From Euonymus europaeus (Eukaryota; Streptophyta; Magnoliopsida; Celastrales; Celastraceae): DNA of 64,000 bases. The stretch is from contig OY756958.1 of NCBI GenBank assembly GCA_963580455.1, positions 15,388,501 to 15,452,500 on the forward strand. Direction: 5' to 3'. A program made the position numbers and the translations under genes. The notes beneath the pieces were generated by a model, which had not been told where the DNA came from, made no database searches, and saw nothing but the letters and a program-made list of their open reading frames with translations. This document shows, one piece after another, positions 35,211 through 47,170 of the stretch. The first letter of the stretch is position 1; every line of letters begins with the position of its first letter.

Positions 35211-35830
35211 GGTGTACACTTTTTATTGTTATTCTATGTCAAATTTTACGAGTATAAGCTTCCTAGATTATTTTGAGGCCAAAACCCCAACTTTCTATGA
35301 CAAATGGACAAAAACTTTTAAAGCTACTCAATAGAGAGAGTTGAGCAACTTCAGAACATAAAAGTTGCTCGGTGTACAATTTTTATTGTTATTCTATGTC
35401 AAATTTTACGAGTATAAGCTTCCTAGATTATTTCGATGCCAAAACCCCAACTTTCTATGACAAATGGACAAAAACTTTTAAAGCTACTCAATAGAGAGAG
35501 TTGAGCAACTTCAGAACATAAAAGTTGCTCGGTGTACACTTTTAATTGTTATTCTATGTCAAATTTTACGAGTATAAGCTTCCTAGATTATTTCGATTCC
35601 AAAACCCCAACTATCTATGACAAATGGACAAAACCGTTTTAAGTTCCTCCATGGAGTAAGTTGAGCAACTTCGGACTATCAAAGTTGCTCGGTGTACACT
35701 TTTTATTGTTCTTCTATGTCAAATTTTACGAGTATAAGCCTCCTAGATTATTTCGATGTGAAAACAACAACTTTACAAGACAAACGAACAAAAACGTTAG
35801 AAGCTCCTCCATAGAGAGAGTTGTGCAGTT
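35211..35830 (+). repeat. 800-bp-offset direct repeat, copy 1
   Basis: About 620 bp that returns at 36,011-36,630. Shared rare marks: CGAGG in place of CGATG in the first monomer, ACACTTTTAATTG, AACTATCTATGAC, CGTTTTAAGTTCCTCCATGG and GACAAACGAACAAAAACG. The left copy then switches to K sequence (CAGTTCCAGACC) and the right copy continues as M (CAGTTTCGGAC), so the two differ at the right junction. Confidence 0.82.
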
Positions 35831-36010
35831 CCAGACCATCAAAGTTGCTCGGTGTACACTTTTTATTGTTCTTCTACGCCAAATTTTACGAGTATAAGCT
35901 TCCTAGATTATTTCGATGCCAAAACCCCAACTTTCTAGGACAAATGGACAAAAACTTTTAAAGCTACTCAATAAAGAGAGTTGAGCAACTTCAGAACATA
36001 AAAGTTGCTC

Positions 36011-36630
36011 GGTGTACACTTTTTATTGTTATTCTATGTCAAATTTTACGAGTATAAGCTTCCTAGATTATTTCGAGGTCAAAACCCCAACTTTCTATGA
36101 CAAATGGACAAAAACTTTTAAAGCTACTCAATAGAGAGAGTTGAGCAACTTCAGAACATAAAAGTTGCTCGGTGTACAATTTTTATTGTTATTCTATGTC
36201 AAATTTTACGAGTATAAGCTTCCTAGATTATTTCGATGCCAAAACCCCAACTTTCTATGACAAATGGACAAAAACTTTTAAAGCTACTCAATAGAGAGAG
36301 TTGAGCAACTTCAGAACATAAAAGTTGCTCGGTGTACACTTTTAATTGTTATTCTATGTCAAATTTTACGAGTATAAGCTTCCTAGATTATTTCGATTCC
36401 AAAACCCCAACTATCTATGACAAATGGACAAAACCGTTTTAAGTTCCTCCATGGAGTAAGTTGAGCAACTTCGGACTATCAAAGTTGCTCGGTGTACACT
36501 TTTTATTGTTCTTCTATGTCAAATTTTACGAGTATAAGCCTCCTAGAATATTTCGATGTGAAAACAACAACTTTACAAGACAAACGAACAAAAACGTTAG
36601 AAGCTCCTCCATAGAGAGAGTTGTGCAGTT
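36011..36630 (+). repeat. 800-bp-offset direct repeat, copy 2
   Basis: Second copy of the preceding segment at exactly five monomers' distance. It keeps all rare marks and adds a private GAATATTTCGATG (36,546) in the L monomer. Confidence 0.82.
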
Positions 36631-37912
36631 TCGGACTATCAAAATTGCTCGGTGTACACTTTTTATTGTTATTCTATGTCAAATTTTACGTGTATAAGCT
36701 TTCTAGATTATTTCGATGCCAAAACCCCAACTTTCTACGACAAATGGACAAAAACTTTTAAAGCTACTCAATAGAGAGAGTTGAGCAACTTCAGAACATA
36801 AAAGTTGCTCGGTGTACACTTTTTATTGTTATTCTATGTCAAATTTTACGAGTATAAGCTTCCTAGATTCTTTCGATGCCAAAACCACAACTTTCTATGA
36901 CAAATGGACAAAAACTTTTAAAGCTACTCCATAGAGAGAGTTGAGCAACTTCAGAACATAAAAGTTGCTCGGTGTACAATTTTTATTGTTATTCTATGTC
37001 AAATTTTACGAGTATAAGCTTCCTAGATTATTTCGATGCCAAAACCCCAAATTTCTATGACAAATGGACAAAAACTTTTAAAGCTACTCAATAGAGAGAG
37101 TTGAGCAACTTCAGAACATAAAAGTTGCTCGGTGTACACTTTTTATTGTTATTCTATGTCAAATTTTACTAGTATAAGCTTCCTAGATTGTTTAGATGCC
37201 AAACCCCCAACTTTCTATGACAAATGGACAAAAACATTAAAAGCTCCTCCATAGAGTGAGTTGTGCAACTTTGGACTATCAAAGTTGATCGGTGTACACT
37301 TTTATTTTTATTCTATATCAAATTTTACGAGTATAAGCTTCTTATATTATTTCGATGCCAAAAACCCAACTTTCTATGACAAAATGACAAAACCGTTTAA
37401 AGCTCCTCCATAGGGTGAGTTGAGCAACTTCGGACTATCAAAGTTGCTCGGTGTACACTTTTTGTTGTTCTTCTATGTCAATTTTTACGAGTATAAGCTT
37501 CCTAGATTATTTCGATGCCAAAACACCTACTATCAATGACAAATCGACAAAACCGTTAAAAGCTACTCCATAGAGAGAGTTGAGCAACTTCAGAACATAA
37601 AAGTTGCTCGGTGTACACTTTTTATTGTCATTCTATATCAAATTTTACGAGTATAAGCTTCCTAGATTATTTCGATGACAAAACCCGAACTTTCTATGAC
37701 CAATGGACAAAACCGTTTGAATCTCCTCCATAGAGTGAGTTGAGCAACTTCGGACTATCATAGTTGCTCTGTCTACACTTTTTGTTGTTCTTCTATGTAA
37801 AATTTTACGAGTATATGCTTGCTGGATTAGTTTGATGTCAAAACCGCAACTATCAATAAAAAATAGGCAAAACCGTTAAAAGCTTCTTCATAGTACGTTG
37901 AGCAATTCCAGA

Positions 37913-39668
37913 CCATCAAAGTTGCTCGTTGTACACTTTTTATTGTTCTTCTACGCCAAATTTTAGGAGTATAAGCTTCCTAGATTATTTCGATGGAAAA
38001 CCCCAACTTTCTAGGACAAACGAACAAAAACGTTAGAAGCTCCTCCATAGAGAGAGTTGAGCAACTTCGGACTATCAAAATTGCTCGGTGTACGCTTTTT
38101 ATTGTTATTCTATGTCAAATTTTACGAGTATAAGCTTCCTAGATTATTTCGATGCCAAAACCCCAACTTTCTACGACAAATGGACAAAAACTTTTAAAGT
38201 TACTCAATAGAGAGAGTTGAGCAACTTCTGAACATAAAAGTTGCTCGGTGTACACTTTTTATTGTTATTCTATGTCAAATTTTACGAGTATAAGCTTCCT
38301 AGATTCTTTCGATGCCAAAACCACAACTTTCTATGAAAAATGGACAAAAACTTTTAAAGCTACTCCATAGAGAGAGTTGAGCAACTTCAGAACATAAAAG
38401 TTGCTCGGTGTACACTTTTTATTGTTATTCTATATCAAATTTTACGAGTATAAGCTTCCTAGATTATTTCGTTGCCAAAAACCCACTTTCTATGACAAAA
38501 GGACAAAACCGTTTAAAGCTCCTCCATAGAGTGAGTTGAGCAACTTCGGACTATCAAAGTTGCACGGTGTACACTTTTTGTTTTTCTTCTATGTCAGATT
38601 TTACGAGTATAAGCTTCCTAGATTATTTCGATGCCAAAAACCCAACTTTCTATGACAAAAGGACAAAACCGTTTAAAGCTCCTCCATAGAGTGAGTTGAG
38701 CAACTTCGGACAATCAAAGTTGCTCGGTGTACACTTTTTGTTGTTCTTCTATGTCAAATTTTACGAGTATAAGCGTCCTAGATTATTTCGATGCCAAAAC
38801 ACCAACTATCAATGACAAATCGACAAAACCTTTAAAAGCTACTCCATAGAGAGAGTTGAGCAACTTCGGACCATTAAAGTTGCTCGCTGTACACTTTTTA
38901 TTGTTATTCTATGTCAAATTTTACGAGTATAAGCTTCCTAGATTATTTCGATTCCAAAACCCCAACTTTCTATGACAAATGGAAAAAACCGTTTAAAGCT
39001 ACTCCATAGAGAGAGTTGAGAAACTTTGGACCATAAAAGTTGCTCGGTGTACACTTTTTATTGTTCTTCTATGTCAAATTTTACGACTATAAGCATCCTA
39101 GATTATTTCGATGTCAGAACCCCAACTTTTTATGACAAATGGACAAAAACGTTAAAAGCTCCTCCATAGAGAGAGTTGTGCAACTTCGGACTATCAAAGT
39201 TGCTCGGTGTACACTTTTTATTGTTCTTCTATGTCAAATTTTACGAGTATAAGCTTCCTAGATTATTTCGATACCAAAACCCCAACTTTCTATGACAAAT
39301 GGACAAAAACATTAAAAGCTCCTCCATAGAGAGAGTTGTGCAACTTCGGACTATCAAAGTTGCTCGTTGTACACTTTTTATTGTTCTTCTATGTCAAATT
39401 TTACGAGTATAAGCTTCCAAGATTATTTCGATGCCAACACCCCAACTTTCTATGACAAATGGACAAAACCGTTTAAAGCTCCTCCATAGAGTGAGTTGAG
39501 CAACTTCGGACTATCAAAGTTGCACGGTGTACACTTTTTGTTGTTCTTCTCTGTAAAATTTTACGAGTATATGCTTTCTGGATTAGTTTGATGCCAATAC
39601 CGCAACTATCAATAAAAAATGGGCAAAACCGTTAAAAGCTACTTCATAGTGAGTTGAGCAATTCCAGA
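37913..39668 (+). repeat. 11-mer HOR unit (1,756 bp)
   Basis: Starts with a K copy that is one base short (GATGGAAAACCCC, 37,99x). It then runs through M, E, E/F (GTTGCCAAAAACCCAC, short), two F-like copies, B, C and simple consensus-like monomers, and ends in G (39,5xx). The content resembles domain III (CATAAAAG with AAGCATCC at 39,09x) more than the adjoining 9-mers, so this looks like an older or transferred block. Confidence 0.68.
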
Positions 39669-40307
39669 CTATCAAAGTTGCTTGTTGTACACTTTTTATT
39701 GTTCTTCTATGTCAAATTTTAGGAGTATAAGCTTCCAAGATTATTTCGATGCCAAAACCCCAACTTTCTAGGACAAATGGACAAAACCGTTTAAAGCTCC
39801 TCCATAGAGTGAGTTGAGCAACTTCGGACTATCAAAGTTGCTCGGTGTACACTTTTTGTTTTTCTTCTATGTCAAATTTTACGAGTCTAAGCTTCCTAGA
39901 TTATTTCGATTTGAAAACACCAAAATTTACAAGACAAATGGACAAAAACGTTAAAAGCTCTTCCATAGAGAGAGTTGAGCAACTTCTAATCGTCAAAGTC
40001 GCTCGGTGTACACTTTTTATTGTTCTTCTATGTCAAATTTTACGTGTATATGCTTTGTGGATTATTTTGATGCCAAAACCCGAACTTTGTATGAAAAATG
40101 GACAAAAACTTTAAAAGCTCCTCCATAGAGAGAGTTGTGCAACTTCGGACTATCAAAGTTGCTCAGTGTACACTTTTTATTGTTCTTCTATGTCAAATTT
40201 TACGAGTATATGCTTGCTGGATTAGTTTGATGCGAAAACCCCAACTATCAATAAAAAATGGGCAAAACCGTTAAAAGCTTCTTCATAGTACGTTGAGTAA
40301 TTCCAGA
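39669..40307 (+). repeat. K-S-H-G tetramer (639 bp)
   Basis: K (GCTTGTTG), S with one extra A (CACCAAAATTTAC, 39,92x), H (ACGTGTATATGC, CTTTGTATG) and G (GATGCGAAAACC). The single-base insertion in S explains the length of 639 against 638. Confidence 0.82.
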
Positions 40308-41745
40308 CCATCAAAGTTGCTCGTTGTACACTTTTTATTGTTCTTCTACGCCAAATTTTAGGAGTATAAGCTTCCTAGATTATTTCGATGCCAAAACACC
40401 AACTTTCTAGGACAAATGGACAAAACCGTTTAAAGCTCCTCTATAGAGTGAGTTGAGCAACTTCGGACTATCAAAGTTGTTCGGTGTACACTTTTTTATT
40501 GTTCTTCTATGTCAAATTTTACGAGTATAAGCTTCCTAGATTATTTCGATGTGAAAACACCAACTTCACAAGACAAATGGACAAAAACGTTAAAAGCTCC
40601 TTCATAGAGAGAGTTGAGCAACTTCTAATCATCAAAGTCGCTCTATGTACACTTTTTATTGTTCTTCTATGTCAAATTTTACGAGTATATGCTTCCTAGA
40701 TTATTTCGATGCCAGAACCCCAACTTTCTATGACAAATGGACAAAAACGTTAGAAGCTCCTCCATAGAGTGAGTTGAGCAACTTCAGACTATCAAAGTTG
40801 CTCGGTGTACACTTTTTGTTGTTCTTCTATGTCAAATTTTACGAGTATAAGCTTCCTAGATTATTTCGATGCCAAAACACAAACTATCAATGACAAATCG
40901 ACAAAACCGTTAAAAGCTACTCCATAGAGAGAGTTGAGCAACTTCGGACCATAAACGTTGCTCGGTGTACACTTTTTATTGTTATTCTATGTCAAATTTT
41001 ACGAGTATAAGCTTCCTAGATTATTTCGACTCCAAAACCCCACCTTTCTATGACAAATGGACAAAACCGTTTAAAGCTACTCCATAGAGAGAGTTGAGCA
41101 ACTTCAGAACATAAATTTGCTCGGTGTACACTTTTTATTGTTATTCTATATCAAATTTTACGAGTATAAGCTTCCTAGATTATTTCGATGCCAAAAACCC
41201 AACTTTCTATGACAAAATGACAAAACCGTTTAAAGCTCCTCCAAAGGGTGAGTTGAGCAACTTCGGACTATCAAAGTTGCTCGGTGTACACTTTTTGTTG
41301 TTCTTCTATGTCAATTTTTACCAGTATAAGCTTCCAAGATTATTTCGATGCCAAAACACCAACTATCAATGACAAATCGACAAAACCGTTAAAAGCTACT
41401 CCATAGAGAGAGTTGAGCAACTTCAGAACATAAAAGTTGCTCGGTGTACACTTTTTATTGTTATTCTATATCAAATTTTACGAGTATAAGCTTCCTAGAT
41501 TATTTCGATGCCAAAACCCAAACTTTCTATGACAAATGGACAAAACCGTTTAAATCTCCTCCATAGAGTGAGTTGAGCAACTTCGGACTATCAAAGTTGC
41601 TCGCTGTACCCTTTTTGTTGTTCTTCTATGTAAAATTTTACGAGTATATGCTTGCTGGATTAGTTTGATGCCAAAACCGCAACTATCAATAAAAAATGGG
41701 CAAAACCGTTAAAAGCTACTTCATAGTGAGTTGAGCAATTCCAGA
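40308..41745 (+). repeat. 9-mer HOR unit with L after K (1,438 bp)
   Basis: K (40308), L (GATGTGAAAACACCAACTTC, extra T in ACTTTTTTATTG), then H/consensus hybrid, B, a D series with GACTCCAAAACCCCACC, F (CTCCAAAGGGTGAG), B (CCAGTATAAGC), D-prime and G. The F junction has ACATAAATTTGC, a 3-bp loss that removes part of the dyad right arm. Confidence 0.75.
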
Positions 41746-41860
41746 CTATCAAAGTTGCTCATTTTACACTTTTTATTGTTCTTCTACGTCAAATTTTAGG
41801 AGTATAAGCTTCCTAGATTATTTCGATGCCAAAACCCCAACTTTCTAGGACAAATGGACA
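41104..41860 (+). repeat. ~760-bp direct repeat, copy 1 (offset 1,277 bp)
   Basis: F-B-D-G-K series that returns at 42,381-43,137 with almost no visible change. Marks: ACATAAATTTGC, CTCCAAAGGGTG, TTACCAGTATAAGC, GCTGTACCCTTTTTG and GCTCATTTTACAC. The right limit is where copy 1 reads AAAATTTTCAAAGC and copy 2 AAAACCATTTAAAGC. Confidence 0.85.
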
Positions 41861-43022
41861 AAAATTTTCAAAGCTACTCAATCGAGAGAGTTGAGCAACT
41901 TCAGAACATAAAAGTTGCTCGGTGTACACTTTTTATTGTTATTCTATGTCAAATTTTACGAGTATAAGCTTCCAAGATTATTTCGATGCCAAAACCCCAA
42001 CTTTCTATGACAAATGTACAAAAACTTTTAAAGCTACTCAATAGAGAGAGTTGAGCAACTTAATAACATAAAAGTTGCTCGGTGTACACTTTTTATTGTT
42101 ATTCTATATCAAATTTTACGAGTATAAGCTTCCTAGATTATTTCGATGCCAAAACCCTAACTTTCTATGACAAATGAACAAAACCGTTTAAAGCTCCTCC
42201 ATGGAGTGAGTTGAGCAACTTCGGACTATCAAAATTGCTCGGTGAACACTTTTTATTGTTATTCTATGTCAAATTTTACGAGTATAAGCTTCCTAGATTA
42301 TTTAGATGCCAAAACCCCAACTTTCTACGACAAATGGACAAAAACTTTTAAAGCTACTCAATAGAGAGAGTTGAGCAACTTCAGAACATAAATTTGCTCG
42401 GTGTACACTTTTTATTGTTATTCTATATCAAATTTTACGAGTATAAGCTTCCTAGATTATTTCGATGCCAAAAACCCAACTTTCTATGACAAAATGACAA
42501 AACCGTTTAAAGCTCCTCCAAAGGGTGAGTTGAGCAACTTCGGACTATCAAAGTTGCTCGGTGTACACTTTTTGTTGTTCTTCTATGTCAATTTTTACCA
42601 GTATAAGCTTCCAAGATTATTTCGATGCCAAAACACCAACTATCAATGACAAATCGACAAAACCGTTAAAAGCTACTCCATAGAGAGAGTTGAGCAACTT
42701 CAGAACATAAAAGTTGCTCGGTGTACACTTTTTATTGTTATTCTATATCAAATTTTACGAGTATAAGCTTCCTAGATTATTTCGATGCCAAAACCCAAAC
42801 TTTCTATGACAAATGGACAAAACCGTTTAAATCTCCTCCATAGAGTGAGTTGAGCAACTTCGGACTATCAAAGTTGCTCGCTGTACCCTTTTTGTTGTTC
42901 TTCTATGTAAAATTTTACGAGTATATGCTTGCTGGATTAGTTTGATGCCAAAACCGCAACTATCAATAAAAAATGGGCAAAACCGTTAAAAGCTACTTCA
43001 TAGTGAGTTGAGCAATTCCAGA
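41746..43022 (+). repeat. 8-mer HOR unit (1,277 bp)
   Basis: Ends with the same F-B-D-G series as the previous unit at an offset of 1,277 bp. About 760 bp (41,104-41,860 and 42,381-43,137) correspond, including ACATAAATTTGC, CTCCAAAGGGTGAG, TTTTTACCAGTATAAGC, GCTGTACCCTTTTTG and GCTCATTTTACAC. Private changes in this unit are GGTGAACACTTT (42,24x) and AAATGTACAAAAAC (42,01x). Confidence 0.82.
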
Positions 43023-43137
43023 CTATCAAAGTTGCTCATTTTACACTTTTTATTGTTCTTCTACGTCAAATTTTAGGAGTATAAGCTTCCTAGATTATTT
43101 CGATGCCAAAACCCCAACTTTCTAGGACAAATGGACA
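42381..43137 (+). repeat. ~760-bp direct repeat, copy 2
   Basis: Second copy of 41,104-41,860. It leads into the run of three K-S-H-G tetramers, so the K monomer starting at 43,023 is the shared end of this repeat and the beginning of the tetramer run. Confidence 0.85.
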
Positions 43138-43659
43138 AAACCATTTAAAGCTCCTCCATAGAGTGAGTTGAGCAACTTCGGACTATCAAAGTTGGTCGGT
43201 ATATACTTTTTGTTGTTCTTCTATGTCAAATTTTACGAGTCTAAGCTTTCTAGATTATTTCGATTTGAAAACACCAAATTTACAAGACAAATGGACAAAA
43301 ACGTTAAAAGCTCCTCAATAGAGAGAGTTGAGCAACTTCTAATCATCAAAGTCGCTCGGTGTACACTTTTTATTGTTCTTCTATGTCTAATTTTACGAGT
43401 ATATGCTTTGTGGATTATTTTGATGCAAAACCCGAACTTTCTATGACAAATGGACAAAAACTTAAAAATCTCCTCCATAGAGAGAGTTGTGCAACTTCGG
43501 ACTATCAAAGTTGCTCGGCGTACACTTTTTATTGTTCTTCTATGTCAAATTTTACGAGTATATGCTTGCTGGATTAGTTTGATGCCAAAACCCCAACTAT
43601 CAATAAAAAATTGGCAAAACCGTTAAAAGCTACTTCATAGTGAGTTGAGCAATTCCAGA
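43023..43659 (+). repeat. K-S-H-G tetramer, run copy 1 (637 bp)
   Basis: First of three tetramers in immediate tandem. K (GCTCATTTTACAC), S (GTTGGTCGGTATATAC, CTCCTCAATAG), H (one base short, GATGCAAAACCCG) and G (AAAAATTGGC). GGTCGG is a rare change shared with the next tetramer. Confidence 0.88.
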
Positions 43660-44296
43660 CTATCAAAGTTGCTCGTTGTACACTTTTTATTGTTCTTCTA
43701 CGTCAAATTTTAGGAGTATAAGCTTCCAAGATTATTTCGATGCCAAAACCCCAACTTTCTAGGACAAATGGACAAAACCGTTTAAAGCTCCTCCAAAGAG
43801 TGAGTTGAGCAACTTCGGACTATCAAAGTTGGTCGGTGTACACTTTTTGTTTTTCTTCTATGTCAAATTTTACGAGTCTAAGCTTCCTAGATTATTTCGA
43901 TTTGAAAACACCAAATTTACAAGACAAATGGACAAAAATGTTAAAAGCTCCTCCATAGAGAGAGTTGAGCAACTTCTAATCATCGAAGTCGCTCGGTGTA
44001 CACTTTTTATTGTTCTTCTATGTTAAATTTTACGAGTATATGCTTTGTGGATTATTTTGATGCCAAAACCCGTATTTCTATGACAAATGGACAAAAACTT
44101 AAAAATCTCCTCCATAGAGAGAGTTGTGCAACTTCGGACTATCAAAGTTGCTCGGTGTACACTTTTTATTGTTCTTCTATGTCAAATTTTACGAGTATAT
44201 GCTTGCTGGATTAGTTTGATGCCAAAACCCCACCTATCAATAAAAAATGGGCAAAACCGTTAAATGCTACTTCATAGTGAGTTGAGCAATTCCGGA
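43660..44296 (+). repeat. K-S-H-G tetramer, run copy 2 (637 bp)
   Basis: Second of three. S has GTTGGTCGGTGTACAC and TTTTTGTTTTTCTTC, and H is one base short through a different lesion (CCCGTATTTC). The equal total length of 637 therefore has different causes in copies 1 and 2. Confidence 0.88.
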
Positions 44297-44934
44297 CTAT
44301 CAAAGTTGCTCGTTGTACACTTTTTATTGTTCTTCTACGTCAAATTTTAGGAGTATAAGCTTCCAAGATTATTTCGATGCCAAAACCCCAACTTTCTAGG
44401 ACAAATGGACAAAACCGTTTAAAGCTCCTCCATAGAGTGAGTTGAGCAACTTCGGACTATCAAATTTGCTCGGTGTACACTTTTTGTTTTTCTTCTATGT
44501 CAATTTTTACAAGTATAAGCTTCCTAGATTATTTCGATTTGAAAACACCAAATTTACAAGACAAATGGACAAAAACGTTAAAAGCTCCTCCATAGAGAGA
44601 GTTGAGCAACTTCTAATCGTCAAAGTCGCTCGGTGTACACTTTTTATTGTTCTTCTACGTCAAATTTTACGAGTATATGCTTTGTGGATTATTTTAATGC
44701 CAAAACCTGAACTTTCTATGAAAAATGGACAAAAACTTTAAAAGCTCCTCCATAGAGAGAGTTGTGCAACTTCGGACTATCAAAGTTGCCTGGTGTACAC
44801 TTTTTATTGTTCTTCTATGTCAAATTTTACGAGTATATGCTTGCTGGATTAGTTTGATGCCAAAACCCCAACTATCAATAAAAAATGGGCAAAACCGTTA
44901 AAAGCTTCTTCATAGTACGTTGAGCAATTCCAGA
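44297..44934 (+). repeat. K-S-H-G tetramer, run copy 3 (638 bp)
   Basis: Third of three, full length. S has AATTTGCTCGG (weakened dyad arm) and TTTTTACAAGTATAAGC. H has ATTTTAATGCC, and the H-to-G boundary has GTTGCCTGGTG. Confidence 0.85.
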
Positions 44935-46532
44935 CCATCAAAGTTGCTTGTTCTACACTTTTTATTGTTCTTCTACGCCAAATTTTAGGAGTATAAGCTT
45001 CCTAGATTATTTCGATGCCAAAACCCCAACTTTCTAGGACAAATGGACAAAACCGTTTAAAGCTCCTCTATAGAGTGAGTTGAGCAACTTCGGACTATCA
45101 ATGTTGCTCGGTGTACACTTTTTTATTGTTCTTCTATGTCAATTTTACGAGTATAAGCTTCCTAGATTATTTCGATGTGAAAACACCAACTTCACAAGAC
45201 AAATGGACAAAAACGTTAAAAGCTCCTTCATAGAGAGAGTTGAGCAACTTCTAATCATCAAAGTCGCTCTATGTACACTTTTTATTGTTATTCTATGTCA
45301 AATTTTACGAGTATAAGCTTCCTAGATTATTTCGATGCCAAAACCCCAACTTTCTATGACAAATGGACAAAAACTTTTAAAGCTACTCAATAGAGAGAGT
45401 TGAGCAACTTCAGAACATAAAAGTTGCTCGGTGTACACTTTTTATTGTTATTCTATGTCAAATTTTACAAGTATAAGCTTCCTAGATTATTTCGATGCCA
45501 AAAACCCAACTTTCTATGACAAAAGGACAAAACCGTTTAAAGCTCCTCCATAGAGTGAGTTGAGCAACTTCGGACAATCAAAGTTGCTCGGTGTACACTT
45601 TTTGTTGTTCTTCTATGTAAAATTTTACGAGTGTAAGCTTCCTAGATTATTTCGATGTAAAAACATAAAATTTACAAGACAAATGGACAAAAACGTTAGA
45701 AGCTCCTCCATAGAGAGAGTTGTGCAACTTCAGACTATCAAAATTGCCCGGTGTACACTTTTTGTTGTTATTCTATGTCAAATTTTACGAGTATAAGCTT
45801 CCTAGATTATTTCGATGTGAAAACACCAAATTTGCAAGACAAATGGACAAAACCGTTTAAAGCTACTCCATAGAGAGAGTTGAGCAACTTCAGAACATAA
45901 AAGTTGCTCGGTGTACACTTTTTATTGTTATTCTATATCAAATTTTACGAGTATAAGCTTCCTAGATTATTTCGATGCCAAAAACCCAACTTTCTATGAC
46001 AAAATGACAAAACCGTTTAAAGCTCCTCTATAGGGTGAGTTGAGCAACTTCGGACTATCAAAGTTGCTCGGTGTACACTTTTTGTTGTTCTTCTATGTCA
46101 ATTTTTACAAGTATAAGCTTCCTAGATTATTTTGATACCAAAACACCAACTATCAATGACAAATCGACAAAACCGTTAAAAGCTACTCCATAGAGAGAGT
46201 TGAGCAACTTCAGAACATAAAAGTTGCTCGGTGTACACTTTTTATTGTTATTCTATATCAAATTTTACGAGTATAAGCTTCCTAGATTATTTCGATGCCA
46301 AAACCCCAACTTTCAATGACAAATGCACAAAACCGTTTAAACCTCCTCCATAGAGTGAGTTGAGCAACTTCGGACTATCAAAGTTGCTCGGTGTACACTT
46401 TTTGTTGTTCTTCTATGTAAAATTTTACGAGTATATGCTTGCTGGATTAGTTTGATGCCAAAACCGCAACTATCAATAAAAAATGGGCAAAACCGTTAAA
46501 AGCTACTTCATAGTGAGTTGGGCAATTCCAGA
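44935..46532 (+). repeat. 10-mer HOR unit (1,598 bp)
   Basis: K (GCTTGTTCTACAC), L, M/D copies, F-like, L-variant (GATGTAAAAACATAAAATTT), M, D-hybrid, F (GACAAAATGACAAAACCG), B, D and G. One L-family monomer near 45,813 has AAATTTGCAAGAC. The content is the 1,437-bp HOR with extra L/M copies. Confidence 0.72.
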
Positions 46533-47170
46533 CTATCAAAGTTGCTCGTTGTACACTTTTTATTGTTCTTCTACGTCAAATTTTAGGATTATAAGCTTCC
46601 TAGATTATTTCGATGCCAAAACCCCAACTTTCTAGGACAAATGGACAAAACCGTTTAAAGTTCCTCCATAGAGTGAGTTGAGCAACTTCGGACTATCAAA
46701 GTTGCTCAGTGTACACTTTTTGTTGTTCTTCTATATCAAATTTTATGAGTCTAAGCTTCCTAGATTATTTCGAGTTGAAAATACCAAAATTACAAGACAA
46801 ATGGACAAAAACGTTAAAAGCTCCTCCATAGAGAGAGTTGAGCAACTTCTAATCATCAAAGTCGCTCGGTGTACACTTTTTATTGTTCTTCTATGTCAAA
46901 TTTTACGACTATATGCTTTGTGGATTATTTTGATGCCAAAACCCGAACTTTCTATGACAAATGGACAAAAACTTAAAAATCTTCTCCATAGAGAGAGTTG
47001 TGCAACTTCGGACTATCAAAGTTGCTCGGTGTACACTTTTTATTGTTCTTCTATGTCAAATTTTACGAGTATATGCTTGCTGGATTAGTTTGATGCCAAA
47101 ACCCCAACTATCAATAAAAAATGGGCAAAACCGTTAAAAGCTTCTTCATAGTACGTTCAGCAATTCCAGA
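46533..47170 (+). repeat. K-S-H-G tetramer (638 bp)
   Basis: K (GGATTATAAGC), S (CGAGTTGAAAATACC, TTTTATGAGTCTAAGC), H (ACGACTATATGC) and G (boundary TAGTACGTTCAGC). The open frame of 136 codons across S-H-G (46,678-47,088) is only the satellite read in one frame. Confidence 0.85.

Larger units (their letters stand above)
35036..37912 (+). repeat. 18-mer HOR unit (2,877 bp), expanded 9-mer
   Basis: Equal to one 1,437-bp unit plus nine further 160-bp monomers. The left half holds a duplicated M-D-D-F-L series with an 800-bp offset, and the right half (from about 36,63x) is a normal M-E-D-E-F-B-D-G run. Private changes in the right half include GATTGTTTAGATGCC (37,18x) and ATTGTCATTCTATATC (37,62x). 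Confidence 0.8.

Noticed and set aside
43233..43508. Open frame of 91 codons on the minus strand
   Set aside because: It lies fully inside the K-S-H-G tetramer run and exists because type-specific bases and a one-base deletion remove stops. Closely related tetramers do not keep it open at that length.
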